A stretch of 64,000 nt of DNA from Terriglobia bacterium (GTDB taxonomy: Bacteria; Acidobacteriota; Terriglobia; Bryobacterales; Bryobacteraceae): positions 23,860-87,859 of the forward strand of contig JAIQFI010000026.1 in assembly GCA_020073345.1 (NCBI GenBank), read 5' to 3'. The notes under the pieces were generated by a model, which saw only the letters and a list, made by a program, of their open reading frames with translations, searched no databases and had not been told where the DNA came from. Shown here piece after piece: positions 47,633 through 56,385 of the stretch. Position numbers and translations under genes: made by a program. Position 1 is the first letter of the stretch. Every line of letters starts with the position of its first letter.

Positions 47633-47722
47633 GGAGGAATGGCCGAGTGGTTGAAGGCGGCGGTCTTGAAAACCGTTAGCGGGGTGACTCGCTCGGGGGT
47701 TCGAATCCCTCTTCCTCCGCCA
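47633..47722 (+). tRNA. tRNA-Ser (TGA)
   Basis: Acceptor stem GGAGGAA/TTCCTCC, D arm (GCCGAGTGGTTGAAGGC), anticodon loop CTTGAAA giving TGA, long variable arm (TAGCGGGGTGACTCGCTC), T arm GGTTCGAATCC, discriminator G, and an encoded CCA (47720-47722). A class II serine tRNA. The right integrase ends 42 bp upstream. Confidence 0.96.
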
Positions 47723-47771
47723 CATTTTCTTTTAGGCCGGCAGCCCGCGCCACCTTGCTACACTGAGCCAC

Positions 47772-48197
47772 ATGCTCGCCGATAAGAAAGCCCTTACGCT
47801 GGCGGTCGCCAAGCGAATTGCCGCTGCCGCCGAACAGGAGGCGAGGAAGAACAACTGGAACATGTTCATCGCCATCGTTGATGACGGCGGTAATCTCATG
47901 TATCTGGAGCGCATGGACGATTCCCAGCTCGGCAGTCTGGACGTATCCATCGCCAAGGCCCGCAGCGCGCTGTTGTTCAAGCGTCCGACGAAATCGCTGG
48001 AGGAGGCCGTCGCCGGCGGCCGCATCGTGGTCATGAAGCTGGCCAATGCCGTTCCCGTCGAAGGCGGACTTCCGCTGATGGCATACGGCAAAATCGTGGG
48101 GGCGATCGGGATTAGCGGCGCGACGTCTCCGCAGGATGGGATCGTCGCTAAAGCCGGTGCGGACGAACTCGAGAAAATCCTGCAGGGTACGAAATAA
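47772..48197 (+). CDS. GlcG/HbpS family protein
   Basis: 141 residues. The whole protein fits the GlcG/HbpS (DUF336) family: ALTLAVAKRIAAAAEQEA, MFIAIVDDGGNLMYLERMDD, SIAKARSAL, VEGGLPL, GAIGISGAT. Family members form oligomers and some bind haem; the actual ligand cannot be read from sequence. It lies just right of tRNA-Ser and converges on the ligase/acyltransferase gene. Confidence 0.88.
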   Translation: MLADKKALTLAVAKRIAAAAEQEARKNNWNMFIAIVDDGGNLMYLERMDDSQLGSLDVSIAKARSALLFKRPTKSLEEAVAGGRIVVMKLANAVPVEGGLPLMAYGKIVGAIGISGATSPQDGIVAKAGADELEKILQGTK

Positions 48198-48199
48198 GT

Positions 48200-50638
48200 T
48201 CAGAGCGACCGCACCGCGGCTTCCACACGCCGCGCAAGTGAAGTGTAGTCGTCTCCTTCCAACCGCAGTGGTGCGCCGAACTTGATCCGCGCACGGCCGG
48301 GACGGGCCATGTGCCAGCTCTGGTGGAGGATCCGGTCCAGCCCCTCCAGGCGTACAGGGACCACCCGTGTCGCCAGCTTCGACGCCATCATGCCCACGCC
48401 GGGTTGGAAGGGATGGATCTCGCCTGCTTCGGTCCGTTCCCCTTCCGGAAAGATCAGCACGCACCAGCCGTCGCTGATCAGGCGTCCGGCGTAACGAAGC
48501 GCCTCCATCGCGCCGGCTTCGCGCTGGGGCAGCGGGAAGATATTGAAGAACAAAGATGCCAGGTAGAAGCTCAAGCCGCTCGAGAATCTCTGCCGGCGGG
48601 AAAAGCGCTCCGGATGGAAATGGGCTGCGAAGAATTCGCGCGATGCCGCAATCGCGACCCGCCGGCGCAGGCGATAGGGCAGCGCCATGAGGATCGCAGG
48701 GCCGTCGAAATGGCTCTGGTGATTCGACGCGAAGATCACGGGCCCGTCCAGATGTTCGAGGTTCTCGCGGCCTTCGATCCGCAGCCAGGCGAAGACGCGG
48801 GCCAGTGGCAGGATCACCAGCACCAGTCCCATATCGCGCACCAACGAAGCAATTCGCGACCGCGGCCAACTCGGGATCTCCCGCGCCGGAGTCGCGACAG
48901 CAACGGCGGGACGCTCGCGGATCGAGGCCAGATCGCCGACCGTTCGTGCCGCCTGGAAATCCGGCTCGTTCACGCCCAACTGGATCATCATTTCCACTCG
49001 TTCCAGGGAACTGAGGCCCAGTTCTTCAAGCGTAGTCTCCGGTGTGAGTGTTCGCCCATGCGCGTACTGCGCGATGAGCTGCTCCATCGCGCTGCCGGTT
49101 CGCGAGGGCTCCACTCGTCCTCCCGAGTTCACCCATTGCCAGATCGCCGCGCGCTTCAGTTTACCCGTGCCTTCGGTGCGCGGCAGCTCGCGCTCCGGCC
49201 ACAGACTCACGCCTTGGATTCGCTGATGATCTTCCAGCTTGCTATTTGCCGCGCGCACGATCGCTTCTGCGGTGGCTCCGGGTTCAAGCACCAGCACCGC
49301 GTGCACACGATCTTTCCCCACGGCCGCCGATTCCTTGACGCCCGGAATTTCGTCCAACACACGCTCGACGTCTTCCGGAAAGACGTTCAAGCCTTCCGGC
49401 GTGACGATCATCTCCTTCTTGCGACCTTTGATCGACAGCCTGCCCTCGGCGTCGAATTCGCCGATGTCGCCGGTGTGCAGCCAGCCGTCTTCGAAGGACG
49501 GTTCCTCAGTCTGTCCGAAGTAGCCCGAGCTGACGTTCTCTCCGCGCACCAGGATTTCCCCGTCTGGCGCGATCTTCACTTCGACGCCGCCGATGGGCGT
49601 TCCGACCGTACCGCGGCGCGAGTGGAAAGGATGATTGAGCGTGACGATCGGGGCGGTTTCCGTTAGCCCGTAGCCTTGAATGGTAAGAAACCCGAGGCGC
49701 GACCAGAATTCCTCCACATCCGGCGGAAGCGGTGCGGCGCCCACCACGAACGCCCAGAACCTCCAGCCGAACAGGCGATGAACGCGGCGATAATGCCACC
49801 AGCGCCGCGGCCAACGCGCGCCCGGAGGCAGAGCCGTCGCAGCTTCGGGATAGTGTCGCACGACGTACTCGCGCAGGATCTCGAGAATCTTCGGCACCGA
49901 CACCAGCACGGAGATCCGACGCCCGCGGATCTGCCGGATGATTTCTTCCGGGCTGTATCCCCGCATGAACACCACCACGCCCGGCAGGATCGGCGGGATG
50001 AACGTCGCCATGGCCTGGCCGAACATGTGGCTCAGCGGCAGAAGGTTCAGGAATCGGAGAGGAAAGAAAGGACCGCCATAGCGCCGGTACTTTCGGATCT
50101 CAGTTTCGACGGGCACGACGTTGGCGAGGATGTTGCGATGGGTGATGATCACGCCCTTGGGATCGGCCGTGGCTCCGGAGGTGAAGACGATCTCGGCCAC
50201 ATCGTCGCGGCTCACCGTCTCGGGGGAAACCGTACGCGTGTCCGACCAGTCGACCTCGGCCAGGCGCCACGGGCTGGGTTCGGCGCCCTCGGGCCACACG
50301 ACTTCATCGCCGATCCAGACGATGCGGGCTTCCACCTTGTCGCGGATGCGCAACAGAAAACCGGAGGAAGCGCGGTAATCCACCGGGACTACAATCGCCC
50401 CTACAAGCAGGCAAGCCCAGAATGCCGCGATCCACTCTGGCCGATTTTCGCTCCAGAGGACAACTTTGTCGCCCTTGCGAACGCCCGCCACGCGGAGCCT
50501 CACAGCTAAACCGCGCGCCGCCTGGGCAGTCTGGCGATATGTTCGCTGCTCGACACGGAAGCCGTCGTCATAGACCAGGAACAGATCAGGAAGATCCGCA
50601 AAGTCCGCGAAGAAAGCGAGCAGCGTGTCGCGCTTCAC
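48200..50638 (-). CDS. AMP-dependent acyl ligase - carrier domain - PlsC acyltransferase fusion
   Basis: 812 residues in three parts. Residues about 15-510 are an AMP-forming fatty acyl ligase (VFTSGATADPKGVIITH, GYGLTETAPIV, DGWLHTGDIG, the KGRKKEMIV region). A carrier-like stretch at about 530-570 has LGLSSLERVEM, whose Ser can hold phosphopantetheine. Residues about 610-812 are a lysophospholipid acyltransferase domain with NHQSHFDGP (H-x4-D, about 640) and FPEGERT. The fusion would activate a fatty acid, hold it, and pass it to a lysophospholipid or a related acceptor, like the Aas-type proteins but with reversed domain order. Confidence 0.9.
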   Translation of the reverse strand: MKRDTLLAFFADFADLPDLFLVYDDGFRVEQRTYRQTAQAARGLAVRLRVAGVRKGDKVVLWSENRPEWIAAFWACLLVGAIVVPVDYRASSGFLLRIRDKVEARIVWIGDEVVWPEGAEPSPWRLAEVDWSDTRTVSPETVSRDDVAEIVFTSGATADPKGVIITHRNILANVVPVETEIRKYRRYGGPFFPLRFLNLLPLSHMFGQAMATFIPPILPGVVVFMRGYSPEEIIRQIRGRRISVLVSVPKILEILREYVVRHYPEAATALPPGARWPRRWWHYRRVHRLFGWRFWAFVVGAAPLPPDVEEFWSRLGFLTIQGYGLTETAPIVTLNHPFHSRRGTVGTPIGGVEVKIAPDGEILVRGENVSSGYFGQTEEPSFEDGWLHTGDIGEFDAEGRLSIKGRKKEMIVTPEGLNVFPEDVERVLDEIPGVKESAAVGKDRVHAVLVLEPGATAEAIVRAANSKLEDHQRIQGVSLWPERELPRTEGTGKLKRAAIWQWVNSGGRVEPSRTGSAMEQLIAQYAHGRTLTPETTLEELGLSSLERVEMMIQLGVNEPDFQAARTVGDLASIRERPAVAVATPAREIPSWPRSRIASLVRDMGLVLVILPLARVFAWLRIEGRENLEHLDGPVIFASNHQSHFDGPAILMALPYRLRRRVAIAASREFFAAHFHPERFSRRQRFSSGLSFYLASLFFNIFPLPQREAGAMEALRYAGRLISDGWCVLIFPEGERTEAGEIHPFQPGVGMMASKLATRVVPVRLEGLDRILHQSWHMARPGRARIKFGAPLRLEGDDYTSLARRVEAAVRSL

Positions 50639-50696
50639 GCTGCTATTATGACGGCTATCGCTGATCCGGATGCTTGGCTACTATTGCATCGGGGCG

Positions 50697-50960
50697 CTAA
50701 AGCAGAAGATTATTGTAGTCGGCGTGAGAACCGATCCAGGTCCAGGTAATTTCCCCGGCCTCCATCTGGCCGATGGCGCGGTATCGATCGCCTATTCGCA
50801 CCGTATACAGATCATCGCTACCTTTGAGCCGGCGGAATCGAAGCGAGGGATGCTGCGGGTCCTGCTGCCAAAGCTGGTAGTTCTTCGCTGCGAGCTTCTG
50901 CGCCTCGCGAGGGAGTGACGCGAAACGTCGCCAGAACTGCGGTGTCGTATTCGATTTCAC
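50697..50960 (-). CDS. RelE/HigB-like toxin
   Basis: 87 residues from GTG 50960, chosen because it overlaps the upstream stop as GTGA. Core pattern: FWRRFASLPREAQKLAAKNYQLW, HPSLRFRRLKG, YTVRIGDRYRAIGQ, ITWTWIGSHADYNNLL, typical of the RelE/ParE fold (basic strand with R, final His/Tyr). Family members cleave ribosome-bound mRNA or poison gyrase. It is translationally coupled to the gene before it. Confidence 0.8.
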   Translation of the reverse strand: MKSNTTPQFWRRFASLPREAQKLAAKNYQLWQQDPQHPSLRFRRLKGSDDLYTVRIGDRYRAIGQMEAGEITWTWIGSHADYNNLLL

Positions 50961-51406
50961 CGGGAAATGCTGTCTTTTCGCTGGACAATCGGTCGTAGAG
51001 CTGTGGAATTGGTCCGCGACCATTCTCGCAAGCCAAAGCCTGCATCAGTCTTGACCAACTCTGACGATTTCTTCGCACACGCAGCGGCCAGCACGTTGAA
51101 GACCGTGCGGTAAAATGCCCTCGATGTGGACCGATACCCTCCGGCAATCAGCGCGCGCGCGATCTCCGTACTGCCTTGAGGCTCGCCACGCGAACGCAGG
51201 AATGTGATCGCTCCCCGCTTGATGGACACATTTCGATAAAAGGTTCCTTTGGCCGAATTGGATGGCAGCTCAGTTAACTCCAGCGCCGCGCGAGCCTTGC
51301 TAAGACCGGAGATAGCGGAGCGGACGCCTGCGAGTTCTGATAGCAGGTAGCTCTCTTTTTGCTTGAGATCCGACAAGATTTTTGAGTAGTCAGTAGCTCC
51401 TAACAC
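50957..51406 (-). CDS. Coiled-coil / winged-helix protein, antitoxin candidate
   Basis: 149 residues. An N-terminal coiled coil (LKQKESYLLSELAGVRSAISG) is followed by a winged-helix-like domain (SIKRGAITFLRSRGEPQGST, EIARALIAGGYRSTSRAFYRTV). The fold looks like a DNA-binding domain rather than a classical RelB antitoxin. Coupling to the toxin by GTGA overlap suggests it is the antitoxin, or a regulator of it. Confidence 0.65.
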   Translation of the reverse strand: MLGATDYSKILSDLKQKESYLLSELAGVRSAISGLSKARAALELTELPSNSAKGTFYRNVSIKRGAITFLRSRGEPQGSTEIARALIAGGYRSTSRAFYRTVFNVLAAACAKKSSELVKTDAGFGLREWSRTNSTALRPIVQRKDSISR

Positions 51407-51512
51407 GGTAGCCCGAAGTTATCATGATCAGTGCTCGATGTCCAGGGGGGTGGATATCCACTCACACATAGGCCTGGAGGTCGCCTGTAAATTGAGTTGG
51501 TATGCTCAGAGC

Positions 51513-51725
51513 GTGGCCAGTGTAGAGGAGATCGAAGACGCGATTCTTAAGCTAAATCCCCAGGACTACGCTCGCTTTCTGGAGTGGTTCCGCGAGCGCG
51601 ACCAGCAAATCTGGGACGAGCAAATGGATCGCGACGCAGCCGCAGGGAAGCTCGACTTTCTCCGCGATGAAGCTCGCGAAGCTCGCAAGGCCGGGCTCGT
51701 TCGCGATTGGCCTCCCAGCGAGTAG
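51513..51725 (+). CDS. Small acidic helical protein, orphan antitoxin-like
   Basis: 70 residues from GTG 51513; the frame is open from 51438. Pattern: VEEIEDAILKLNPQDYARFLEWF, EQMDRDAAAGKLDFLRDEA, similar to short antitoxins of RelE-family systems that begin with 'eiE.ai..L....f..f..Wf'. No toxin gene follows; the next gene is on the opposite strand. It may serve the nearby toxin or be an orphan. Confidence 0.6.
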   Translation: MASVEEIEDAILKLNPQDYARFLEWFRERDQQIWDEQMDRDAAAGKLDFLRDEAREARKAGLVRDWPPSE

Positions 51726-51739
51726 CCTGACCGAGATCG

Positions 51740-53122
51740 CTACTGTTTCGCCGGTGCTGGAGCAGCCTGCCGCTGTTGCTGGAACCGCCGGGCTGTTCCG
51801 TTCTGGACGCCCGATGCGATCGCCTCTCGAAGGCGCTCGGCCAGGAACTGCTGCAGCACCGGCTCATCTTCCTTTTGTGCTGCCACCGCCAGCACGGTGA
51901 CGCTGCCCATCTCGTCGAAAGACTGCTCGCCCCACATCACGCGCTTCGGCGGATTGCTTGGATTCCGGGGATTCTCCGCCGAATTGTCATAGGTAAGGCG
52001 AACGTCGATACGGGTGCCTTTGGGCAGGATGACAGGATCCTTATAGTTGTAGCGATCCTGCCAGGCGAAGTCCCAGTCCTGAATCCACAACAGCGGTTTC
52101 GTGCTGCCGTCCGGCAAGGTCGCCGTGGCTTTCATTTCCTTGGCGACATAGTGGGCGTGCGCACTGACCGCGAAGCCTTTCACGTCCACCGGAAGCGTCA
52201 TGGAATCCTCGATGGTATACGTCTTCTGGTTCGCCGCGATATCCAGCCCGCTTCCGAATCCAAACAGAGCCGGCGCCTGCAACGCCATGATCTTTCGCTC
52301 CGGAGCCCGATCCGCGAAATAGAGACCCACCGTGGATCGTTCCGTCTCCGGTTTGCCGGTCAAGTGAAAATGCATTTGCAAAACGATATCGGAATTCTTG
52401 GGCAACGGAAATGCCAGGCCATCGGGCAGGAACACGGGAGTGCCGCCCACGGCCCAGCCTCCCAGGCTTCCCGAATTGCCGGTGCCGCCCGTGATTCCGA
52501 TGCTGCTCATGCCGCCGAATCCGGGATGCCCGTCGGCGCCATCCAGCTTGGCAACCGCGCCCGTGGCGTCATACGCGTACAGCACGTGATGCACCGCCTT
52601 GCGCGCGCTGGGACGAAACTCCACGGCTCGCACCCACTTGTCCTCGGTCAAATGCGTCGGGATCGCGAAGTTCCGGTAGATGTCCGGACCGCTGGCCGGC
52701 AGTTCGAACGCGGCCGGCATTTCGATAATCAGGTCGGGCTTACCCAGATGCCATCCGTCCGGGAACTGGGGCAACTTCGGCATTCTTGCCGGATCGCCCT
52801 GCGGCATTCCTTGACTGACCCAATCGCCGATGGCCGCGATCTGCGCGTCGGTCAGCCGGCGCTCATCGTTGAACTCGCCGTACCCGTGCGCCGCGTGCCA
52901 GGGAGGCATGTAGCGGGCCTTGGTCACGCTGGCGATTAGCGTGCCGCGCTTCTTCACGTCTTCATAAGAAAGCAGGGAAAACGGAGCCGCTTCGCCGGGA
53001 CGGTGGCACGTCGCGCAATTCTGATAAATGATCGGCGCGATGGTTTCCGTGAACGTGACTTTGTCCGCAGCTGAAACCAGGGCCGCCGCGGCGGCAAACA
53101 GTCCGACGAAGTTGGCGCGCAT
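51740..53122 (-). CDS. Cytochrome c / copper monooxygenase-like protein
   Basis: 460 residues from ATG 53122; the frame is open to 53482 but the extension overlaps the upstream gene. A signal peptide (about 19 residues) is followed by a haem c site NCATCH at about residues 36-40. The remainder resembles the PHM-type copper type II monooxygenase fold, with HHVLYAYD, MHFHLTG and HAHYVAKEM as likely copper-site histidines. The C terminus is Gln/Ala/Pro-rich. Probably periplasmic. It lies 23 bp after the PQQ dehydrogenase on the same strand and may take its electrons. Confidence 0.8.
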   Translation of the reverse strand: MRANFVGLFAAAAALVSAADKVTFTETIAPIIYQNCATCHRPGEAAPFSLLSYEDVKKRGTLIASVTKARYMPPWHAAHGYGEFNDERRLTDAQIAAIGDWVSQGMPQGDPARMPKLPQFPDGWHLGKPDLIIEMPAAFELPASGPDIYRNFAIPTHLTEDKWVRAVEFRPSARKAVHHVLYAYDATGAVAKLDGADGHPGFGGMSSIGITGGTGNSGSLGGWAVGGTPVFLPDGLAFPLPKNSDIVLQMHFHLTGKPETERSTVGLYFADRAPERKIMALQAPALFGFGSGLDIAANQKTYTIEDSMTLPVDVKGFAVSAHAHYVAKEMKATATLPDGSTKPLLWIQDWDFAWQDRYNYKDPVILPKGTRIDVRLTYDNSAENPRNPSNPPKRVMWGEQSFDEMGSVTVLAVAAQKEDEPVLQQFLAERLREAIASGVQNGTARRFQQQRQAAPAPAKQ

Positions 53123-53145
53123 GCTCCTATTATCGCTTGGCCAGA

Positions 53146-54954
53146 TTATTGCTTGGCTGGGGCAGGCGGAGCGCCTTTCGCGCCTCTCCCCGCTGGGGGC
53201 GGAGGAGCGGGAGGCATCTGGGCATTTCCGTCCAGCGCGAACGTGAACACCCGGGAATTCTGCTGCGGCCGCGCGAGCATTGAGATGTACTGTTTGCCGT
53301 CGAGCATGTAGCTGATAGGCGTCACAGCGTTGCCGCCCAGGTCGATCTCCCAGAGCTTCTCGCCCGTCTCGGCGTTGTAGGCCTTTCCGCCTTGGAAAAC
53401 GAGGTTCCCGGCAGTCGCCATCGTGGGTCCGCCGACGCCCGTGGTCAGACGCCAGCGATCCTTTTGCATCACCGGGTCCCACGCGGCCAGGAATCCGCCG
53501 CGCACGTCGGGAGCGTTCTCGGCGCCGGCTGGTTGTGCAATTCCGCCCTCGGGTTTGGGAGGCCCAACGGCGGGCCGATCCGGCGGCCGGGGTCCGGTGG
53601 TGGTGCCTGTGTTCGTGTAACCCGGAACGAATTTGAAGTTCAAGTCGGGCGTATAGGTGCCGGTGCTCTCGTTGCCCGGAATATAGACCAGGCCGGTAAT
53701 CGGACTGAAGGACATCGGCGCCCAGTTGTGCGCGCCGCCCGCGCCCGGCGAGACCGTAACGGCAGCCGTGCCGTACCGGGCTCCTTCGGCCTCGATCGGA
53801 CGGCCTTTCTTATCTAAACCCGTTGCCCAGGTCAAACGCTTGACGAACTTATCGCCCGAGATAAATTCTCCTGTGAGGCGGTCCAGCACATAGAAGAAAC
53901 CGTTCTTGGGCGCTTGCATGAGGACCTTGCGCGAGCGGCCGTTGATGGTGAGATCGGCCAGGATCATGGGCTGCGTGGCCGTGTAATCCCACGTGTCACC
54001 CGGAGTGGTCTGGAAATACCAGACCATCTTTCCGGTATCAGGCTTTACCGCAATGATCGAGGACAGGTATAGATTGTCGCCACCCTGCGGACTGCGGATG
54101 TTGCGATTCCACGGCCCGCCGTTGCCTGTTCCGACGTACAGAAGATCAGCGTCGGGATCGTAGGCCATCGCATCCCAGACCGTGCCGCCGCCGCCCAGCT
54201 TCCACCACTCGCCGGTCCACGTCTTCGCGGCTTCTTTCAGCTCTGGATGCTCGAAAGGCTTGGACGGATCGCCCGGGACCGTCCAGAATCGCCACACCTC
54301 TTTGCCCGACTCCGCGTCCAGGGCGGCGAAGAATCCGCGGACTGCCTGCTCCGCGCCGCTCGATCCCACGATCACTTTGCCCTTGACCACCCGTACGGCC
54401 GAGGTTAGGATCAGATCCGGATCGTTGGTCACGCGCGTGCGCCACAGCGGTCTTCCGGTTTCCTGATCGACCGCGACCACGGTTCCGTCCAGCAGGCCCG
54501 CATAAACTCTTCCGTTGTAGAGCGCGACGCCGCGATTCACTGGACCACAGCAGCGGTTCTGCATCTTGTCGCGAGGAATCTCTGGGTCCCAGCGCCATTT
54601 GTACTTGCCGGTGCGCGCGTCGATCGCGAACAGCACGTTCCAACCGAGGCTCCCGTACATGACGCCGTTCGATACCAGAGGAGTGGTTTCAACGTTCGCG
54701 CCCGCCGGTGACTCCGTCGCCCAGGTCCACGCCAGGCCGAGCCGTTTCACGTTGGTCGTGTCGATCTGCTGGAGGGGGCTGAAGTGCGTCTCGGCGTAAT
54801 CGTGGCCGTAGGTCAGCCACTCGTCGCCGTTTTTGGCGGCGTTGCGCAGGGCGTCGTTATCGACCTTCTTTGGCTGCTGGGCGATACCGGCCAGCACCGC
54901 CACCAACGCTAGCGCCGCGAACTTTACGCCTCTGGACATGCGAAGTATTCGCAA
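53146..54954 (-). CDS. PQQ-dependent alcohol dehydrogenase-like quinoprotein
   Basis: 602 residues. Signal peptide of about 25 residues (ATG 54939, MSRGVK, may be the true start), then a beta-propeller with repeated tryptophan-docking blades: TYGHDYAETHFSPLQQI, GKYKWRWDPEIP, a vicinal Cys pair in RCCGPVNRG, GRPLWRTRV, WDAMAYDPDADLLYVGTGNG, GDTWDYTATQPM. The vicinal Cys pair and blade motifs are those of quinohaem/quinoprotein alcohol and glucose dehydrogenases. It oxidises an alcohol or aldehyde in the periplasm and is followed by the cytochrome c protein. Substrate unknown. Confidence 0.88.
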   Translation of the reverse strand: MRILRMSRGVKFAALALVAVLAGIAQQPKKVDNDALRNAAKNGDEWLTYGHDYAETHFSPLQQIDTTNVKRLGLAWTWATESPAGANVETTPLVSNGVMYGSLGWNVLFAIDARTGKYKWRWDPEIPRDKMQNRCCGPVNRGVALYNGRVYAGLLDGTVVAVDQETGRPLWRTRVTNDPDLILTSAVRVVKGKVIVGSSGAEQAVRGFFAALDAESGKEVWRFWTVPGDPSKPFEHPELKEAAKTWTGEWWKLGGGGTVWDAMAYDPDADLLYVGTGNGGPWNRNIRSPQGGDNLYLSSIIAVKPDTGKMVWYFQTTPGDTWDYTATQPMILADLTINGRSRKVLMQAPKNGFFYVLDRLTGEFISGDKFVKRLTWATGLDKKGRPIEAEGARYGTAAVTVSPGAGGAHNWAPMSFSPITGLVYIPGNESTGTYTPDLNFKFVPGYTNTGTTTGPRPPDRPAVGPPKPEGGIAQPAGAENAPDVRGGFLAAWDPVMQKDRWRLTTGVGGPTMATAGNLVFQGGKAYNAETGEKLWEIDLGGNAVTPISYMLDGKQYISMLARPQQNSRVFTFALDGNAQMPPAPPPPAGRGAKGAPPAPAKQ

Positions 54955-55017
54955 TGTTATCAGACGTGGAGGGCCGACGGTTTAGAACTGCCGTGATGCC
55001 GCCAGCCCTCGAACAGT

Positions 55018-56385
55018 CTATAGCGACCGCAAGAAATTCAGAATGTCCTGCTTCTGCGATGCAGTAAGCCCATCGAATTTAGTGATCACCGCGTTTGCCT
55101 CGGAGCCGCTGCTGGCGTGGGCGTGAATCGCCTCCATTAGATCGGAGGTCCTGCCATCATGCAGGAAGAACAACCGTTGCCCGAGACCCCAAAGCGGAGC
55201 TGTCCGAAACTCGTCGGGACCCGCCGAGCCTTGGCTAACACCGTCGCTCAGATTCGAGCCCATATGATGAACCGCGAAGTCTGAGAAAGGATGGTAGGTC
55301 TGATTCGACATTCCCGTGTACGGGGAGAGCCCCGTGGTCAAAGACGGCGTATGGCAAAGCGCGCACCCTATGTTATTAAACTGGGCAGATCCGTTCTTCT
55401 CCGACAGCGAATCCGTCGACGATGCTGGAGGAGCGGACAGACGCATGAAGATTGCGAAGTTCACCAGGTCCGACGACGTCTTTGAAACCAGCCCGAAAGA
55501 GGAAAGGATAGTCCCGACGTTGGTTGCGTCCTCTGGAGTTGAGTTGTAGACGCATCCCTGCACCGCGGAGCGTTCATTCGGGAACGCTTCATTCGACACG
55601 CCCTGCTCCACGTTATAGGCTTCACCGGCAAAGATCAGCAGGGACTTGTTTTGGGCCTTCCACCCGAATCTGGTGACTGAGCCGTCATTGCCTGTCGTAT
55701 TCAGTCTTCCACCGATCCCCAACGTGTTCTTTAGCGCCTGGTTCGCGGCCAGGTTGGCTTGAAGTGCCGCGTCCGGAGTGTTCTCCGCGAAACCCAAGCC
55801 AAACGTCGGCGTCGGGATGCGGAAGACCACGTTATGATTGCTCACCTGCGTCGCGAAATCCGGTTGCGCGAGATTGCAGCCGGGTGCGTCTGATCGCCCC
55901 GCGATTGTGAAGAGTCCATGTACGCCGCCGTCCGGTCCATTGGGCCCCGAGATAAAGCGGGCTTCTCGGACCGGGCCATCCAACGTGATGAAGGAAGGCA
56001 CTTTGTTATTGGCTCCGTGCAGGGTCGCTAAAGCCACCTGGGGATTCGGAGTGGATTGCTGCGGGCTCTTCAACCCCGGGCTACTTCCACCCACGGCGGG
56101 TTGCGCGTGGCACTGCGCACAGCTATTTCCGTTGAAGGTCGGCCCCAGGCCCACGCCGTCCTCTCCGCTGATTTTCCCGGATACCGAATCGACTTCCTGG
56201 AAAACGCCTGCAGCTTGTTTGAACAAGAACTGCTCGTTGAAATTTAGTGACGAGTACGGTCCTCCGGCCGAAGCACGTCCACCCCGCGGGCCGGGGTCGT
56301 GTTGCGCAAGACATATGCCCGCCCACGCAAGGCACACCAAACCAACGTAGGCACACTTATAGTGTAGAAACCTTACGAACTGCAT
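55018..56385 (-). CDS. Di-haem oxidoreductase-like cytochrome
   Basis: 455 residues from ATG 56385 (AGAGGAG ribosome site); the open frame begins earlier. Signal peptide of about 27 residues, then haem c motif CAQCH at about residue 89 and a second CALCH at about residue 348. The C-terminal motif FRTAPLWGLGQRLFFLHDGR with the later DILNFLRSL end is that of the di-haem oxidoreductase family (PF06537-like, once called thiol oxidoreductase). Periplasmic redox enzyme; natural substrate not known. Confidence 0.82.
   Translation of the reverse strand: MQFVRFLHYKCAYVGLVCLAWAGICLAQHDPGPRGGRASAGGPYSSLNFNEQFLFKQAAGVFQEVDSVSGKISGEDGVGLGPTFNGNSCAQCHAQPAVGGSSPGLKSPQQSTPNPQVALATLHGANNKVPSFITLDGPVREARFISGPNGPDGGVHGLFTIAGRSDAPGCNLAQPDFATQVSNHNVVFRIPTPTFGLGFAENTPDAALQANLAANQALKNTLGIGGRLNTTGNDGSVTRFGWKAQNKSLLIFAGEAYNVEQGVSNEAFPNERSAVQGCVYNSTPEDATNVGTILSSFGLVSKTSSDLVNFAIFMRLSAPPASSTDSLSEKNGSAQFNNIGCALCHTPSLTTGLSPYTGMSNQTYHPFSDFAVHHMGSNLSDGVSQGSAGPDEFRTAPLWGLGQRLFFLHDGRTSDLMEAIHAHASSGSEANAVITKFDGLTASQKQDILNFLRSL

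Larger units (their letters stand above)
10003..47722. mobile_element. Putative integrative conjugative element (or two adjoining elements)
   Basis: The region contains a nearly complete conjugative T4SS with coupling protein, a primase-like protein, a candidate oriT, and int/xis pairs at both ends, each reading outward into a tRNA gene (Tyr left, Ser right). Cargo comprises PEP-CTERM, RHS, cohesin/dockerin and peptidase-like genes. Flanking DNA on the right is ordinary metabolism. The exact att sites are not defined: I could not find a duplicated tRNA segment, and the outer limits given are simply the outer edges of the two tRNA genes. Two separate elements placed side by side, or an element inserted within an older one, are possible. 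Confidence 0.6.

Noticed and set aside
48311..49666. 451-codon plus-strand frame
   Set aside because: Shadow of the ligase/acyltransferase fusion on the minus strand.
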